Source: Nephromyces sp. MM_2019
Lineage: Eukaryota; Apicomplexa; Aconoidasida; Nephromycida
Length of the DNA: 57,776 nucleotides
Assembly (NCBI GenBank): GCA_015657535.1
Contig: JADHZB010000437.1
Location: forward strand, 1-57,776
Direction of reading: 5' to 3'
Within the stretch, counting starts at the first letter, position 1; every line of letters starts with the position of its first letter. Under the pieces are notes generated by a model. The model did not search any database. It had not been told where the DNA came from and saw only the letters and a list, made by a program, of their open reading frames with translations. Shown one piece after another: positions 35,363 to 49,474 of the stretch. Both the position numbers and the translations under genes were made by a program.

Positions 35363-38004
35363 GATTTTCCCTTAAATAGTTCAAACTGTGCACTTATTGG
35401 CTAATTTAATTCAATTTAGTTGAAAATTATTAAGCTAATTTTTCAAATTAGGGTCAAAAGCAACTCTAAAATTTTAGCAAATTAAAAAACTAGTAATTTA
35501 TTAGTTTATATACTATCACACTACAATAGGATTATACATACTCTCAGAAAAGAATTAATCGTAGGTTTGAGTGCTGATATTTGAATTATATTGTTACAAA
35601 TTTCCATACATTTGGCGATATATATTCTACGTAATTATTTAACTCAGTTCCACATATTAGACCTAACAGCCAATACAAGTGGGTTTCAACCCTTCGAGGT
35701 GGGTATAAGCCTCACGAGATATCCTGTGGGATAGAATCACTTACTCCAAGTAGGAGAAAGCTCAATGAACCAAGGCAACCATGCCAAAGATACTTGAGTC
35801 GTTTTGAAAATACTGTCAGAAACAAGGGTGTGAAAACAATTAAAAAGACAATTTAAAAGCATTAAATAAATGAATAACTAGACTCTAACTCGGGAAATTG
35901 CTATAACAAAATTCAACTCCTAAAACGTTTATTGAATAAATATATCGATTACCTCTCGAAAATAAATCTAGGGAACACTAGCTTAATAGCTTGAAAACAC
36001 TATCCTTGAACAAGAACAAATTAAAGTTTGGTTTGAAAATGGCATAAACGAACCATTTTGGGCTCTAAAATTACTGAGGCTTAGCCAAATAACATAGCAA
36101 TAATGAAATCATTTTAGTTATTAGAAGTGATTCTATTTACTTGCATCCATGAGTTATAGATTTGAATCCCCTATGGCTATGAATGGGTCTTGTAAACTAC
36201 ATTTCATAGCAATTTTATGCTTACTTGTCAGACATCATTAAATTTCAAAAATTACATCTATTTTTAATTCTAAAAATCTCTCAGGTATATTTTAGAATAA
36301 ATGTTAGTATGAATAGTTTAAATTGTTTAATTTGATAAATTGAAAGCAGTAATTTATTTAGAAATAAACTTATTTTGTATAATTTACCCTTTCAACTAAA
36401 ACTACATAGCTCAGAGTTATTGTAAGTAAAAAGATTATTTCTGATTTCATTTTGCATTTAAAACACAGGATAATGGCGGTTAAAAGCTAGCTATTTTATT
36501 ACCAGGCTAATGCTCATTAATTAATCACTAAATCTTTATCCTTTGATGAGCAAATTCTACACTACCTTAGAGACTGGATTTAATTTATCATATTAACCAT
36601 AAATGCATAATTAGTAACATAGCCTTCAGATATTTATTTATCTTAAACTTATAATTTCGAGAGTCTGCAAGTTTGGTTAAATCTAATTTTGTGGCTAATA
36701 AAGTGACGCCTTCGTAAGACTTAAGCTAAGAAATTTGAGATAGTGTTTAAGTTCAGGGTTTCCAAGATTAATTTGCCCACCTTTAAGTAAATTAGGAAGC
36801 TCAAATATTATTTCACCATTTGACATTCTAAATTCCGTTTAACATAACTTTAATGTAATCACACACAAAACATTCAACACATCATTCGAGTGATACTATT
36901 TCGAGTAAAGCTATAACAAAATTTTTCGAAAGCCTTTGGATTATAAATTTCTCATTAGAAGCTGAGACTCAAAATTGTTTTAAATAATTTATAAATGCAC
37001 TACACAACTTGATAGTATAATGTTAATTAAAAAGCATGCTTGTTTATGAAAATAAATTAAAATAATTTATAAATACCCAATAGCTAAATTTTAAGTAATA
37101 TATCTAAAATTTGCCTTAATTAATGATTTTACATACATACTTAATACAAATACCAGAAAATCTCATAAGAATTTCTTGATTTTTTTTGCACAAGAACCCT
37201 ACATCATGTTGCTCTTCCTTAAATAAGATTTAAAATAATTTCAGCAAAATGATGTTTAAACTAGTCCTTTAATCTCAATTCTTTGTTTAACAATTTATCA
37301 TTTAAGCTAGATTAGATAGTGACTAAAAGGTTAAACCTTTACCCGTCAAAAGCTCCTAAGATATCAAACTATAACCACATATAAACCTTGCTAATTGTAT
37401 AGCACAAAACCTCAGTGACTTGTTCAATTTTTGCTTCCTTTCTCTGAAATTCATGATACATTGTATAATTATAATGGGGTATTTGAAAAAAGAAATAATT
37501 ATATCAAGTCCAAAAATTTAATCTAACTAGAAAACAATAAAATCTCTGAAACTATTATAAATGATACCAATTGAAAAAGGTTAATAAATAATTTGAGGCC
37601 TCCCTGAATAGATTCGAAATATATCACCTAATGATGTTTAACTTATCGTAAACCATTGATGTACCTACTATTCATTCAAGTCTTCACTACCTCAAGTCAT
37701 CTACCTATTTACCAGCAATCATGGAATAATAATTTATAAACTTATCCAGCGAACTGCACACTTTTTGTTGATGCTAATGAAATATAACTGAAGAAGTTAT
37801 TATTTGAACTCGAATAAAAATAGGTTTTTTAAGCCTCACAGTTCTCATTCTTCACATAAACTTTATTTATCTTATTCATTACCTGATTCACACAAATTAT
37901 AGTCTATTTTTAATTTTTCCGATGTAAGTTAACAACAAGTTATTCATCCTCCACACAAACCCAAGCTATGCATATAGTCTACCAGCTCTACAAGATTAGT
38001 CACT
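35363..38004. other. Long intergenic region with one foldable segment
   Basis: More than 2.6 kb without a supported protein gene. The only structure I see is the hairpin cluster at 35641-35800 (separate entry). The remainder is AT-rich. Confidence 0.5.
35641..35800. ncRNA. Candidate structured RNA: five consecutive short hairpins
   Basis: This GC-richer patch has five small stems in a row: GGGTT-TC-AACCC at 35681-35692; GAGG/CCTC at 35696-35699 and 35710-35713; TATCC-TGTG-GGATA at 35720-35733; CTCC-AAGTA-GGAG at 35744-35756; GGCA-ACCA-TGCC at 35774-35785. ACTCA at 35642-35646 can close the set by pairing with TGAGT at 35795-35799. No reading frame is open across it. It is not a tRNA, and I could not match it to spliceosomal, SRP, RNase P or telomerase RNA landmarks. 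Strand unknown. Confidence 0.4.
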
Positions 38005-38922
38005 ATGAGCACCGTTACCTCTGCTCTGATAAAAGAAATCCTGGACAAAGCTAGAAGATTTTTTGAACAAGCCGGTTTGAAACCTTTTCTTTTAGCTTTG
38101 CCCCTACAAGGCCCATCTGCCAATAGCAACAAAGATGGAATAAGAGAGAAAATCTTAAAAAACAAATCACAGATTTTACACGACTATGATGATACCACTT
38201 CTACAAAACAAACTAATTGCATTGATACTGTTACAAACATAGTAAACAGGTTGACGGATCCGCATTCCATAGGTTTCATTCTTCTTGTTACAGAATATAT
38301 TGGTGATGATTTACCTGGTGAAAGTGATAAGAACAACTCTCAGCAATCCACAGCATATCAGCATCGACCAGTTGCTGGTGGAATCATTGAGTTTGTAGAT
38401 GAATATGAACGAGCAATAAGAGGAATGTGGTGTAGGAGGAGCCTTCCTGATCCTGTATCTGAAGCCATAATTAAAGTTTTAACTATACAATTAATTGCTT
38501 ATGCATTCAACTGCGAACACCCTAAAATAACATCGAAGCAAAGAATTTCGAATAAATTACTTTCTACTGTTGATCAACACTGCCTCGCATTCCCTAAGTT
38601 TGCCTATTCATTCTTAACCGAGAGCAATGGACTCAATTTCGGGAAACACTGGGAGACTCCAGATCATGGTGGTAATCATAATGACTCTCCACACTCCAAA
38701 TGTCAATGCCAAAAAGTCGCAAATAAGGAGAATGCATTTCAATTTTGGGGAATCTCTGAGACACGTTTCATGTCGGCTTGGAATAATAAGAAAGAAAACC
38801 TTATCCCTAGTAGCTGCCCGCTGGAGTGTAAGCACTTATTTAAGATTTCCTCCAAGAGAAAATTGGAAAACGCGGATCTTGAAAATCATAAAAATACTAT
38901 CAATAAAATTAGAAGGCTGTAA
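38005..38922 (+). CDS. Unrecognised intronless protein, 305 residues
   Basis: A single open frame far longer than chance in this AT-rich DNA, with balanced composition. I do not recognise the family. The first 200 residues look like a compact helical domain (ALIKEILDKARRFFEQAGL, IEFVDEYERAIRGMWCRRSL, AIIKVLTIQLIAYAFNCEH). Cysteines and histidines cluster later (HSKCQCQKV, SSCPLECKHLF) and might bind a metal. The C-terminus is basic, with KRKL and INKIRRL, a possible nuclear signal. No signal peptide or membrane segment. The lack of introns is unusual beside its neighbours. A nuclear role is only a guess. Confidence 0.7.
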   Translation: MSTVTSALIKEILDKARRFFEQAGLKPFLLALPLQGPSANSNKDGIREKILKNKSQILHDYDDTTSTKQTNCIDTVTNIVNRLTDPHSIGFILLVTEYIGDDLPGESDKNNSQQSTAYQHRPVAGGIIEFVDEYERAIRGMWCRRSLPDPVSEAIIKVLTIQLIAYAFNCEHPKITSKQRISNKLLSTVDQHCLAFPKFAYSFLTESNGLNFGKHWETPDHGGNHNDSPHSKCQCQKVANKENAFQFWGISETRFMSAWNNKKENLIPSSCPLECKHLFKISSKRKLENADLENHKNTINKIRRL

Positions 38923-39626
38923 TATACATATTAAAACATACTCTAAATTTTTTCCATTAATTAATTGTATACATTCAAAACACTCATACTACATCATTGA
39001 GCTTACAATAATATCCAATTGTATAAATTTAGGATCACAATCCTAAATATTTGCAAAGTTACAACAATATGCACTTATGCTAAGAATTTACATATAAATC
39101 AAGGATTCAAATTTATATGTTGAGGAGGAAGATTAGGAGTTTTACTTTACCTATTTACAGAAATTGGATTATATGAATGTTAATGTCTTATAAACGTTAC
39201 CAAGTCTCCAAACATAAATATCAAACAATTCAAAACAAATTTTTATTGATATAAATATATATCATTCAACTAAGAAATAGCTTTTAACTTTACCTTTGTT
39301 TCTATTTTAACAATATATATATCCCTTTATTTATAATATTTAGATTATATAACAACGAACGAATTAAAACTAGTAGTATGATATTATTCATAAATGACTA
39401 ATGAGTTATAACTTCGTTTAACATAGCAAATTAATAAGGAATATACAAAAATTAATAGCAATAGGCAACATGTATGCACATAATAAATATTGATTTAAGA
39501 CATTTATAATCAAGATGTAAGAAATAACTAAATAATAGTGTCATCAAGCTTTTAAAAAAATTTTCAAATAGAATTAGAAAGTTTAGCAAAAAAAATGGAT
39601 GAATACAAAGAGTGTTAATAAAATTT
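38923..39626. other. Convergent intergenic region
   Basis: AT-rich DNA between the 3' ends of the intronless gene (+) and NHP2 (-). A short TA run lies near 39310-39320. No gene seen. Confidence 0.6.
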
Positions 39627-40202
39627 TTAAAAGTAGGGGTGTTGACTTTTAATAGATTTGGTAACTTTATTATATAATGTTGTGTAATCATTCTCATTAA
39701 AGATAGCTTTAGTGTCATCATCCCAGGCTGATTGAATCTTATCTTTTGGGAAAGGATGAATCAAGAGGGCACTGGTTGCTCTCTTTGAGCGACAAGCCAT
39801 TCCTAATGATTTCTTACTGTCAATGTAGGCATAGAGCAGGTTCTTTTCTTCACATATAATTGGTAAGTGAGCTATAATCTCAACTGGGTAGACGTCGGCA
39901 GCTAAAAATAAGATTCCTGGAGTGTTTGACTTCCTTAAGCACTTAGAGACCTCCTGTACTCCACGTTTTAGGCATTTGGCAGCGTTTCCTATGGACTTTT
40001 TATTTATGGATTTATTTACTAATTCATCAGCTCCTTTCGATAACATTCGTACAGAACGTTCTAGGTTGACCGCCTTCTTTATAAGTTTCAAGCTTTTTTC
40101 CTGTGTTTTACCTTCCAAGAGTGGGGTAGAAATGGGTGATATGTAGCTGGGGAAGTTCTCATCTTCGACCTTTACTGAGGGAGAGGTAGCTTTTTGACTC
40201 AT
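39627..40202 (-). CDS. NHP2: H/ACA ribonucleoprotein subunit NHP2 (L7Ae family)
   Basis: Core protein of H/ACA snoRNPs, which direct pseudouridylation of rRNA and snRNA in the nucleolus. Intronless, 191 residues. The L7Ae/NHP2 domain begins at CLKRGVQEVSKCLRK and continues through GILFLAADVYPVEIIAHLPIICEEKNLLYAYI to RATSALLIHP, matching NHP2 in order and spacing (the KRGVxEV and AADxxPxxxxxHxPxxCE patterns). The roughly 75-residue N-terminal extension, with a Ser/Pro-rich start and a basic helix, is longer than in yeast NHP2 (156 residues). SNU13 is shorter and RPL7A longer, so NHP2 is the better fit. Confidence 0.9.
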   Translation of the reverse strand: MSQKATSPSVKVEDENFPSYISPISTPLLEGKTQEKSLKLIKKAVNLERSVRMLSKGADELVNKSINKKSIGNAAKCLKRGVQEVSKCLRKSNTPGILFLAADVYPVEIIAHLPIICEEKNLLYAYIDSKKSLGMACRSKRATSALLIHPFPKDKIQSAWDDDTKAIFNENDYTTLYNKVTKSIKSQHPYF

Positions 40203-41723
40203 TTCTAGTAGAGAGAATTATATGATTTAAATGAATACTGTTGAATCTCAATAATTGGAAGTTTTTAAGTTAGAAATACATCAAGTTGAAGAAATTCTAT
40301 TTAATCTAATGTTCAAAGCTTTTATCACAAATATAGGAAGTAAAGATGTTTTCTAGAAATTTGATTATTGAAAGTGATTTAGAATGGACTGATACTTTGA
40401 TAGTTCATATAAATATCTTGATAAGTTGGTATACTAAAGTGAATTGTTAATGTGTTGCTATATCTAATACCATTTTGAGTTAAAAAATTGAAAGGTATTA
40501 ACGAATACACTCCTTTTGAGTAAATGTATGAGAAATCGTAAAAAATTAATAAGATTGTATATGCCCTTAAATAATATATATAACCCAAGTAGACATTAAA
40601 TCAACTGAGGAATTCCACTTTATACACATACTTTATTCTTAACACTCGACCTTTTTATAAGTAGATTATTCAAAACTTCAAATACGATTGAGTTGTAAGG
40701 GGATTCATTATTTATACTTATATACAGCATGCTTCAACTAGACCTTTCTAACTAGCTTGACTATTTAATTCCCAATCATAATAACAAAGGTCTTGTAGCT
40801 TGGGTGTGCAGCTATCAATTCTACAAGCTTCAACAAATTATTAATTTATATCAGCTTAATCAATACATTTTAAGATAAGATATTCATCAAAGCTATTACT
40901 GATAAATGATAATTGTCGAAAATTTTACTTATATATAATATTCATTGGAAGTAAAGTTCAACAAAGTGTTCAATTAGAATGAATATGTTTCAAATCTGAT
41001 GTAGAGTTTTTTATTAATGGCTGATAAATAATGTTAATTTTAGCATATATTGTTTATATAAAGCATCAATTGGAATTAAATAATTAAATTATACAATGTT
41101 AATTATAAAATATAGTATTCTTTGTGTAAAATATTAATTTGGGTGTGGATTTAAATGTAATTAGGATTAACTTAAATCTGTTATAAGAACTGAAATTTCT
41201 CTACAGACTCTGAGTGCTATTATTGTGATAGCAGGGATAGCGATAAGAGTTTTTAGTCCCAAGTTTTCTAAATCGAGGAAAAGCTCACTAACGGTTAAGG
41301 TTAGATGTTATTATACTATCATCAACTGATGAGTCAAAAATAAATTCTAATAAGTAAAAGGTTAATTAGGGATAAAAAATTAAATTGTCAGAAATTACAC
41401 TTCTGCTTTCATATAATTGTGTATTTTCTCTTTAAAGTGTAATTGAGAAAATTATTATAGTCGAGAATTATTTATTGAGCCATATTTAGTTAAGAAAGAT
41501 ACTGTTGTGTTTAGAAATTCTCCTTCTGAGTAAATAAAATTAAAAAGTAATGAATTAAACTTATTGTATAGGTACTTTTTAGGCAATTGTAAATAATGAG
41601 TGTAGTATCAAAGTTTAGTAAGTAAAAAGAACAAAGTAGTTGTATTAATCTAATAATAGACCAAGGTAGGTTCCAAAAATGCATGAGTATTCAATATGTT
41701 AGAATTGTGTTAATAACTTAGGT
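40203..41723. other. Intergenic region between hydrolase gene and NHP2
   Basis: AT-rich DNA with no supported gene. It contains the upstream region of NHP2 and the 3' flank of the minus-strand serine hydrolase. Confidence 0.55.
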
Positions 41724-43114
41724 CTAGCAAGCAAATGTTGCGAGATTAATCGTTAAACATTTCTTAGAGCTACCTAAGTTTGGAACAATATGGCCCTTTT
41801 CATGCTCTACTAATATAAAATTAGAATAATAATTTGTAGAATATCTCCCATATTGTGACATGTCATCTTCCTTCCCTGAATTCAAAAAAATAGAAAACAA
41901 ATATTTGTCTTTGAACCAATAAAATATATGTAAGGGTCATATAACAGAACAATAATAACATAAACCAAGTAGTAGAATATAACCTATAATGTGAAGGGAA
42001 GGTGTACTAAAAGGACCAAATTTTTCAGTTATATCTTGGAATTTGGTGTCTCGAGGTGGAAATCCAGCCACAAGTATAACAAATTTGAATAAGTCTTTGT
42101 ATTTCGCATCCTGTGATATATTTGGAACACTTCAAATTGTAAGGCAAAGCAATCAAGTAGTTGTATAATAGTTGGGCAAACCTTGTTACTTAGAGCAACC
42201 ATATAATTTGTAAGAGCAGCCCCTTGTGAAAATCCTAGTAAGCCATCATAAGGGCCATTTTCAGTAATGTAATTATATATGCTGTGCATGATAAAAAAGG
42301 TTTGCTTAAGTGATTTTCATAATTAAAATAAAAAGGTTCAATGAATAAGTCGCTGTAACGAGCTATTGTACAATAGTTTCTAAAGTTTGATTGACGTACT
42401 ACTCAGCTGATTCATCAAGGCCTTTGTAGTCCCTTGGTTCCAAAGGATCAATGTACCACCACTGGTAAAACTTTCCACCTTTATCAATCTGTTAAAAAAG
42501 TCAAAAGTTTATCAGGTTGAGCGAAAAATGAATAAAATTACCGCCTCTATGTTCGGATAAGTAGGCCCTTGTGCATCAAAAATAGGGTTTATTGCCTCAA
42601 ATTCTACAAAATCCTGTAGATTTTTCTTGAACTTGGATTTACTTAGTTGAAAATCCTGTGTATGCATATAAATGAGATTTGAAAATTTAGTGCAAAAATT
42701 GATAAAGCCTAAATCAAGCTATTATGCTCTATAGCCTATAATTATTTGTAAATGTTATTTTAGAGAGGACTTTCTCATTTTTTTGAGAATGTGTACTTTT
42801 TCAAATTTTTTTACTAAGCTTGGAAACACTCTTATAAGAATAATAACAATCTCAAGATATATACTTGGAGCTGAGCTGAAAATTTATAGGGGTTTATCTA
42901 AGGTGTAATCTAATACCATAATTTTAATAGAAGTTCTCCATCCTGGGAGACAAAGGATCTTCAGTTTAGGTGACATATCGAATGACGAAGATTGATCAGC
43001 TTGCCCAAGCATAATCAGAATAATAAATATGTAAACTTTGAAGCTTGAGATTTTTCTTGATGAATTTATTTCAGATAAATTTCTTTTTCGTGCAGTTCCC
43101 TTATATAGAAACAT
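41724..43114 (-). CDS. FSH1/OVCA2-family serine hydrolase
   Basis: Small alpha/beta hydrolase; relatives are esterase-like, with substrates unknown here. Six exons join in frame: 42917-43114, 42542-42655, 42403-42488, 42182-42281, 41984-42110 and 41724-41875, 258 residues from the first ATG. Landmarks are KILCLPGWRTSIKIM (first strand, normally KILCLHGxxxN), QWWYIDP, the nucleophile elbow GFSQGAA with the catalytic Ser, VILVAGFPPRD, TPSLHIIG and the catalytic His in HEKGHIVP. All members of the Ser-His triad plus the family FSH1 blocks are present. The usual family start corresponds to Met47 (42976), giving 212 residues. The extra 46 residues include a hydrophobic run (VYIFIILIML), so the longer form could be membrane-anchored or secreted; the upstream frame may instead be 5' UTR. 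Confidence 0.88.
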
Positions 43115-44377
43115 CCTTAGGTTGAGAAACCTTAACTAATGAGCCAAAGAACATGAACTTGCATAATCCAATCTACTTAATAATATAGTGCCACTATGGC
43201 TTTTTGCACGCTCAACAGTGGGGAAATGACTGAATTAGTTCCTCATAATTAGTTTGCTGTGTAGTAGTGAAATCTAGAACTTTTTATAAAACTTTTAAAC
43301 AAAAAATTTATATATCTTTAAATTTGACTCGTAAAGATCTGGAAATTAGCAATGTTAAAAGAAGTTTTGACAAGTATCATTCATTCCTGCTTACAGTATT
43401 ATGTCAAGAATGTTTTTTGGGTAAGACATTACTTTAAATCGAGTAAAAATGAAACTTAAAGTTTGGTATACACAACTTTTCAAATTATTATTGTGTCAAG
43501 TTCTTTAAATTACTGCAATTTTGGACTCCTATTATTCTGATTTATCACAAAATGAAGTATCAGTGAATTTGGAACAGAGTTTATCAATAAATGCTACCGA
43601 AAGACTAATTTTTTACATTTTTTCTCCCTACTTTAAAAGATTCAAATGAGATTCATCCATATGTAATGCCAATCATTCTTTTTAATTCAATTATTTTTTG
43701 CCAAGATTCATTTTATGGGGGCAAGCATTCGAATGTTATAACTAAAACATTAATTCTAAGAAAATTAAACTACACGTGGGTATTAAACGGTCTTCAGTGC
43801 CATAGTTAGAAATAAAATATTTAACCAGCTTACTCATAAAGTCATTCAATGAAGATCGTAAGACCATAACACAACTATAAAATTAATAATGAGTTCAGAT
43901 AAATCTTGCAAATTTTATTAAGAATAAATAAACTTTTGTCTTGAGACTCGACTAAGCGTGAATTTGCAATATTCCTTATAATCCCTTAGCTTGCCTTCAA
44001 AATTGTTGAATCTTTAATCATCTTATGGTTAAGATTGGTAAAGCAAATGAATACTGTAAAGTATCATTTTAATAGCTTTATGTTTATCCTGAACTCAAAC
44101 CAAAACTTTCATACTTTCTAATGATTTATTTTTAATTGAAAAAGTTTTCACAGAATCTGTGATTTATAAAATGTTAAAAAACAAGTACAGAAAATAAAAA
44201 GCCTATAGCTAATGCTTTACAAAAGTTGTAGTTCCCGAAAATTTTATCCCTGAATCATCATGATTTTTTGTCCTTAAGGAAAATCAGTTTCAAATAAGAG
44301 ATAAAGTTAATTATATAATTACAAACAATAGTATCATTGAGATTTTGGTTTGAGTAATCTGCAACGAAAATTTATAT
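43115..44377. other. Intergenic region between RPT4 and the serine hydrolase
   Basis: AT-rich, no supported gene. It holds the promoter of the hydrolase gene and the 3' flank of RPT4. Confidence 0.6.
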
Positions 44378-46331
<1,954 letters not shown>

Positions 46332-49300
46332 CGTGGTTTTAATTGAATTCTCTAAATCGTAGATAGATAATGGGATTTCATCAAATGTTAAAATATTTGT
46401 TATATTATAGATAAATATTTAGTAATATGTAGTATGTGAGATTAGTTGTAGTACTGCATCGAGCATTAGAGTTGGGCTTGCTTTGAACAAGTTTAACTAT
46501 TTTATAAGCTTATATTTATATATATTTCCAAACTTCATAATGAATTGTATCACAGCTAGTATTGTATGTGTATAATAGAGTGGTCAGCATGTTTGGGGAA
46601 GTGAGTAAGAGAAGTTATGGTTGATATTTGAGTATATTTCAAGGGGGTGTTAAAAGCTGGGGAGATGATATAATTGTGCTCTGAGTGTACTAAAGAGTAT
46701 TTTGTTAATTGCCTTACCGATTTAAGAAGTCTAAAGAATGTAGTTATAAACAAAGTTATTTGAAGGTTTTTGAATAGGTAACGCAAATACCCTCATTAAC
46801 AATGTGCTTTCAAGTGTTAAAAGATTGCTGAGATATATGTAAAAGTTGTGGCTTTCTAATGTTGTGACTGGATTAAGAAAAACGAAGCATACATAAAGTT
46901 GACTTGAAAATGAATTTCACTACGTTACGTAACAATTTCAAGCTTTAAATCAAAATATGGCTGTTATAAACTAGTACTTTTTGTTTATTTGGAAGGTACA
47001 AACTACACACAATTGGTTCTGTTTTTGGTATATGCAATTTAATTACAAAAGTAAATTGATTATTGCATTGTAACACACTCTTGTTATTTATTTGTTTCTT
47101 AAAGCTAAGCTTTTAAGCCTAGCCTATAACACCTCACCCATACTGAGCAGCAGTTTGCACGTGAATAGGTTAAAAAGCACCCAAGGTTACAAATTCTCGA
47201 GCTTACAAATTAATTTTAATTTATTAATTATTTTTACAATCCAGGAAATCTTTACCTTAGAACAAATCAAACACTCATAAAAACTTATATAAAACAGAAA
47301 GCTTTTTAAATTTACCATTGGGAAGCACGATTCCTTAATTTATTTTTGATTTTTATTTTAGTTTATCATTCTCATGATTTGGAGAAAAGTTTCACTCATT
47401 GGTATTACATTTGAAATCAAAAAATCCGATTCATACTAACCTTAAATTTACAGTTGTTCCGTTTCATTCTGAATTTGTTGTAATCCTTATGCAAATGTTT
47501 TAATTAAGTAAACTCAAGTAAATAACTGTCATTAGACCTAAATTATTTTTAATAAATATAATAATAACTCAAATACAAGATTCATTATAATAATGTCCTG
47601 GACTAAATTTAAAATCCTTTTCATATTCTTTATCGATTTGTAAATGATTTTACAATTTCCAAAAGGTAGCTTATATTTTTTTATTTACGATTTCCTGTAC
47701 GAGCCTAAATTTGAGTAGATGGAATTATGTTGGCCTTGTATATATATATATATAAATAGCCAATTTTCTTCAATATTATATCGACATTCTAATCAAAGAT
47801 CTTATTCTATATCCCCTAAGAATATATCCATAAGGTATATAAAATTCATTAATGTCCAATTTCTTATAATTCAAGTTTATTTTCTGAACTCTTATCAACT
47901 TGTTGGATATATTTCCAAAAATATGTTGTTAGGACTAATAGAGAAAGGGTAAAAAATCAATGACACAACATATGAAGTTTAAACTATATTATACACACAG
48001 ATTTAAGAAATAAGTTTTTAAAAAGAATTCAAATAACTAGTAGTACATGAATTTATAAAATCATAAAGGCCAAATGAAAGAATTATGAGATTGTTGTATG
48101 CATATCATAAGAAATAGGCTCATTTATGTTTGAAAAGTTACAAGTTTTATATTATATTGAATTTAAATGATCACACTCTGCCTAAAACAAATTCTAAAAT
48201 ATCTAGAAGCAGCCCAACTCAAATCTTAATATCACTAGCTACTTTTACTTTTCTAAAAAATCACTAAATTGAATGTTGCAAAAATAGTACGTAAGCTTCA
48301 TTTTTTATTTATGCCTAGAATGAATTTTGTTGCACGATTATGCTCGGAATTGACTATTTCTTATTTATGTGAAATTATATGTGTGTATCTGTTTATTGCA
48401 TGCTAGCAGTTTAGGCTTGTGTATGTGTTTGTTTCGAGTACATAAGGTAGAATTATGTACCTGTGGGTTGTTTGAATACTTGTATTGTGTATATATTGCG
48501 TGTATATGTTGTCTGTGTGCATCTGAGTATGCGTTTGTGTATGTGCGTATGTATGTGTTCTGCCTGTCTGTGTGCGTTTCGTTCGTATGCGTGTGTATGT
48601 GTTCTGCCTGTCTGTGTGCGTTTCGTTGGTATGCGTGTGAGTGTTCAAGAGTATGTGTGTTTGTGTTTGTGGTGTGTACATGCAAGCAAGCTTAAACATT
48701 TATATATACTAAATAAAGTACGTGCGTAAATTTACACGCGCGTGCAATGACTATTTTGCTCATGTAATGTAACGAGTGGATCATCACCTAGCACAGCTTT
48801 TATTACTTTTTTCAGGCTTATTTCTAAGCTAAAATCCATTTAAATTAGTTTATTTTGATTACCAAATAACAACAAAAGTACCTAGCAAGGGCCATAAATA
48901 GCTTTTGTTTTATATCCAAAAACACAAAAATTGAAAAGATAAGGAGATTGTTTAAAACAAAAAAATTCATTCAATACATAAAAAATCTATTTCAAGAAAT
49001 TGAATTTTGACATTCACAAAGTGTATTTTAGTACACTAAACATTCACTCAGTATCATAAACTATCAAGCACATTACTTCTCTCTTAGCCATATGGAGAGC
49101 TAACAACCCCAATAAAATTTTTTAAGGACAGCATTACCTCACTAAAAGTTATAATCATTATTTAAATTATAAACAAAAAACCTTAAAAACCACCAAAGGC
49201 AAAAATCATTCACAAACACTCTACCAATAACAAAACCCCATTAACAAGTGCCATCAGCCACAACAATTATCAAAACCGATAATTTTACAACATTAACCAT

Positions 49301-49474
49301 ATATTAGGTAATTTTCACCTTATAATAGATTTTTCAGGCTAGATTAATAACTCAAAAGCAATTTTCCGAGATAAATATATTACGCAACCCTTAACAAAAT
49401 AACTCTAATCAAGCAGTCCAATTAGTTCACCTTATAAATACACTAAAACAGTTTTGTTTACGAACAGAATAATC
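46332..49474. other. Divergent intergenic region between RPT4 and FBPase
   Basis: Over 3 kb. It contains the GT-rich simple-sequence block at 48400-48700 (separate entry) and a TA run near 47740-47756. No supported gene; open frames over the GT block on both strands are low-complexity translations. Confidence 0.6.
48400..48700. repeat. GT-rich microsatellite with a 44-bp tandem duplication
   Basis: About 300 bp of TG/GTAT-rich simple sequence on the plus strand. Inside it, 48551-48594 and 48595-48638 are two 44-bp copies, containing GTTCTGCCTGTCTGTGTGCG, that differ at one visible base. A short alternating purine-pyrimidine stretch with ACGCGCGTG follows at 48735-48744. Confidence 0.9.

Noticed and set aside
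48365..48729. Overlapping open frames on both strands (Cys/Val-rich on plus, Thr/His-rich on minus)
   Set aside because: Low-complexity translations of a GT-rich microsatellite; no start context, splice signals or family features.
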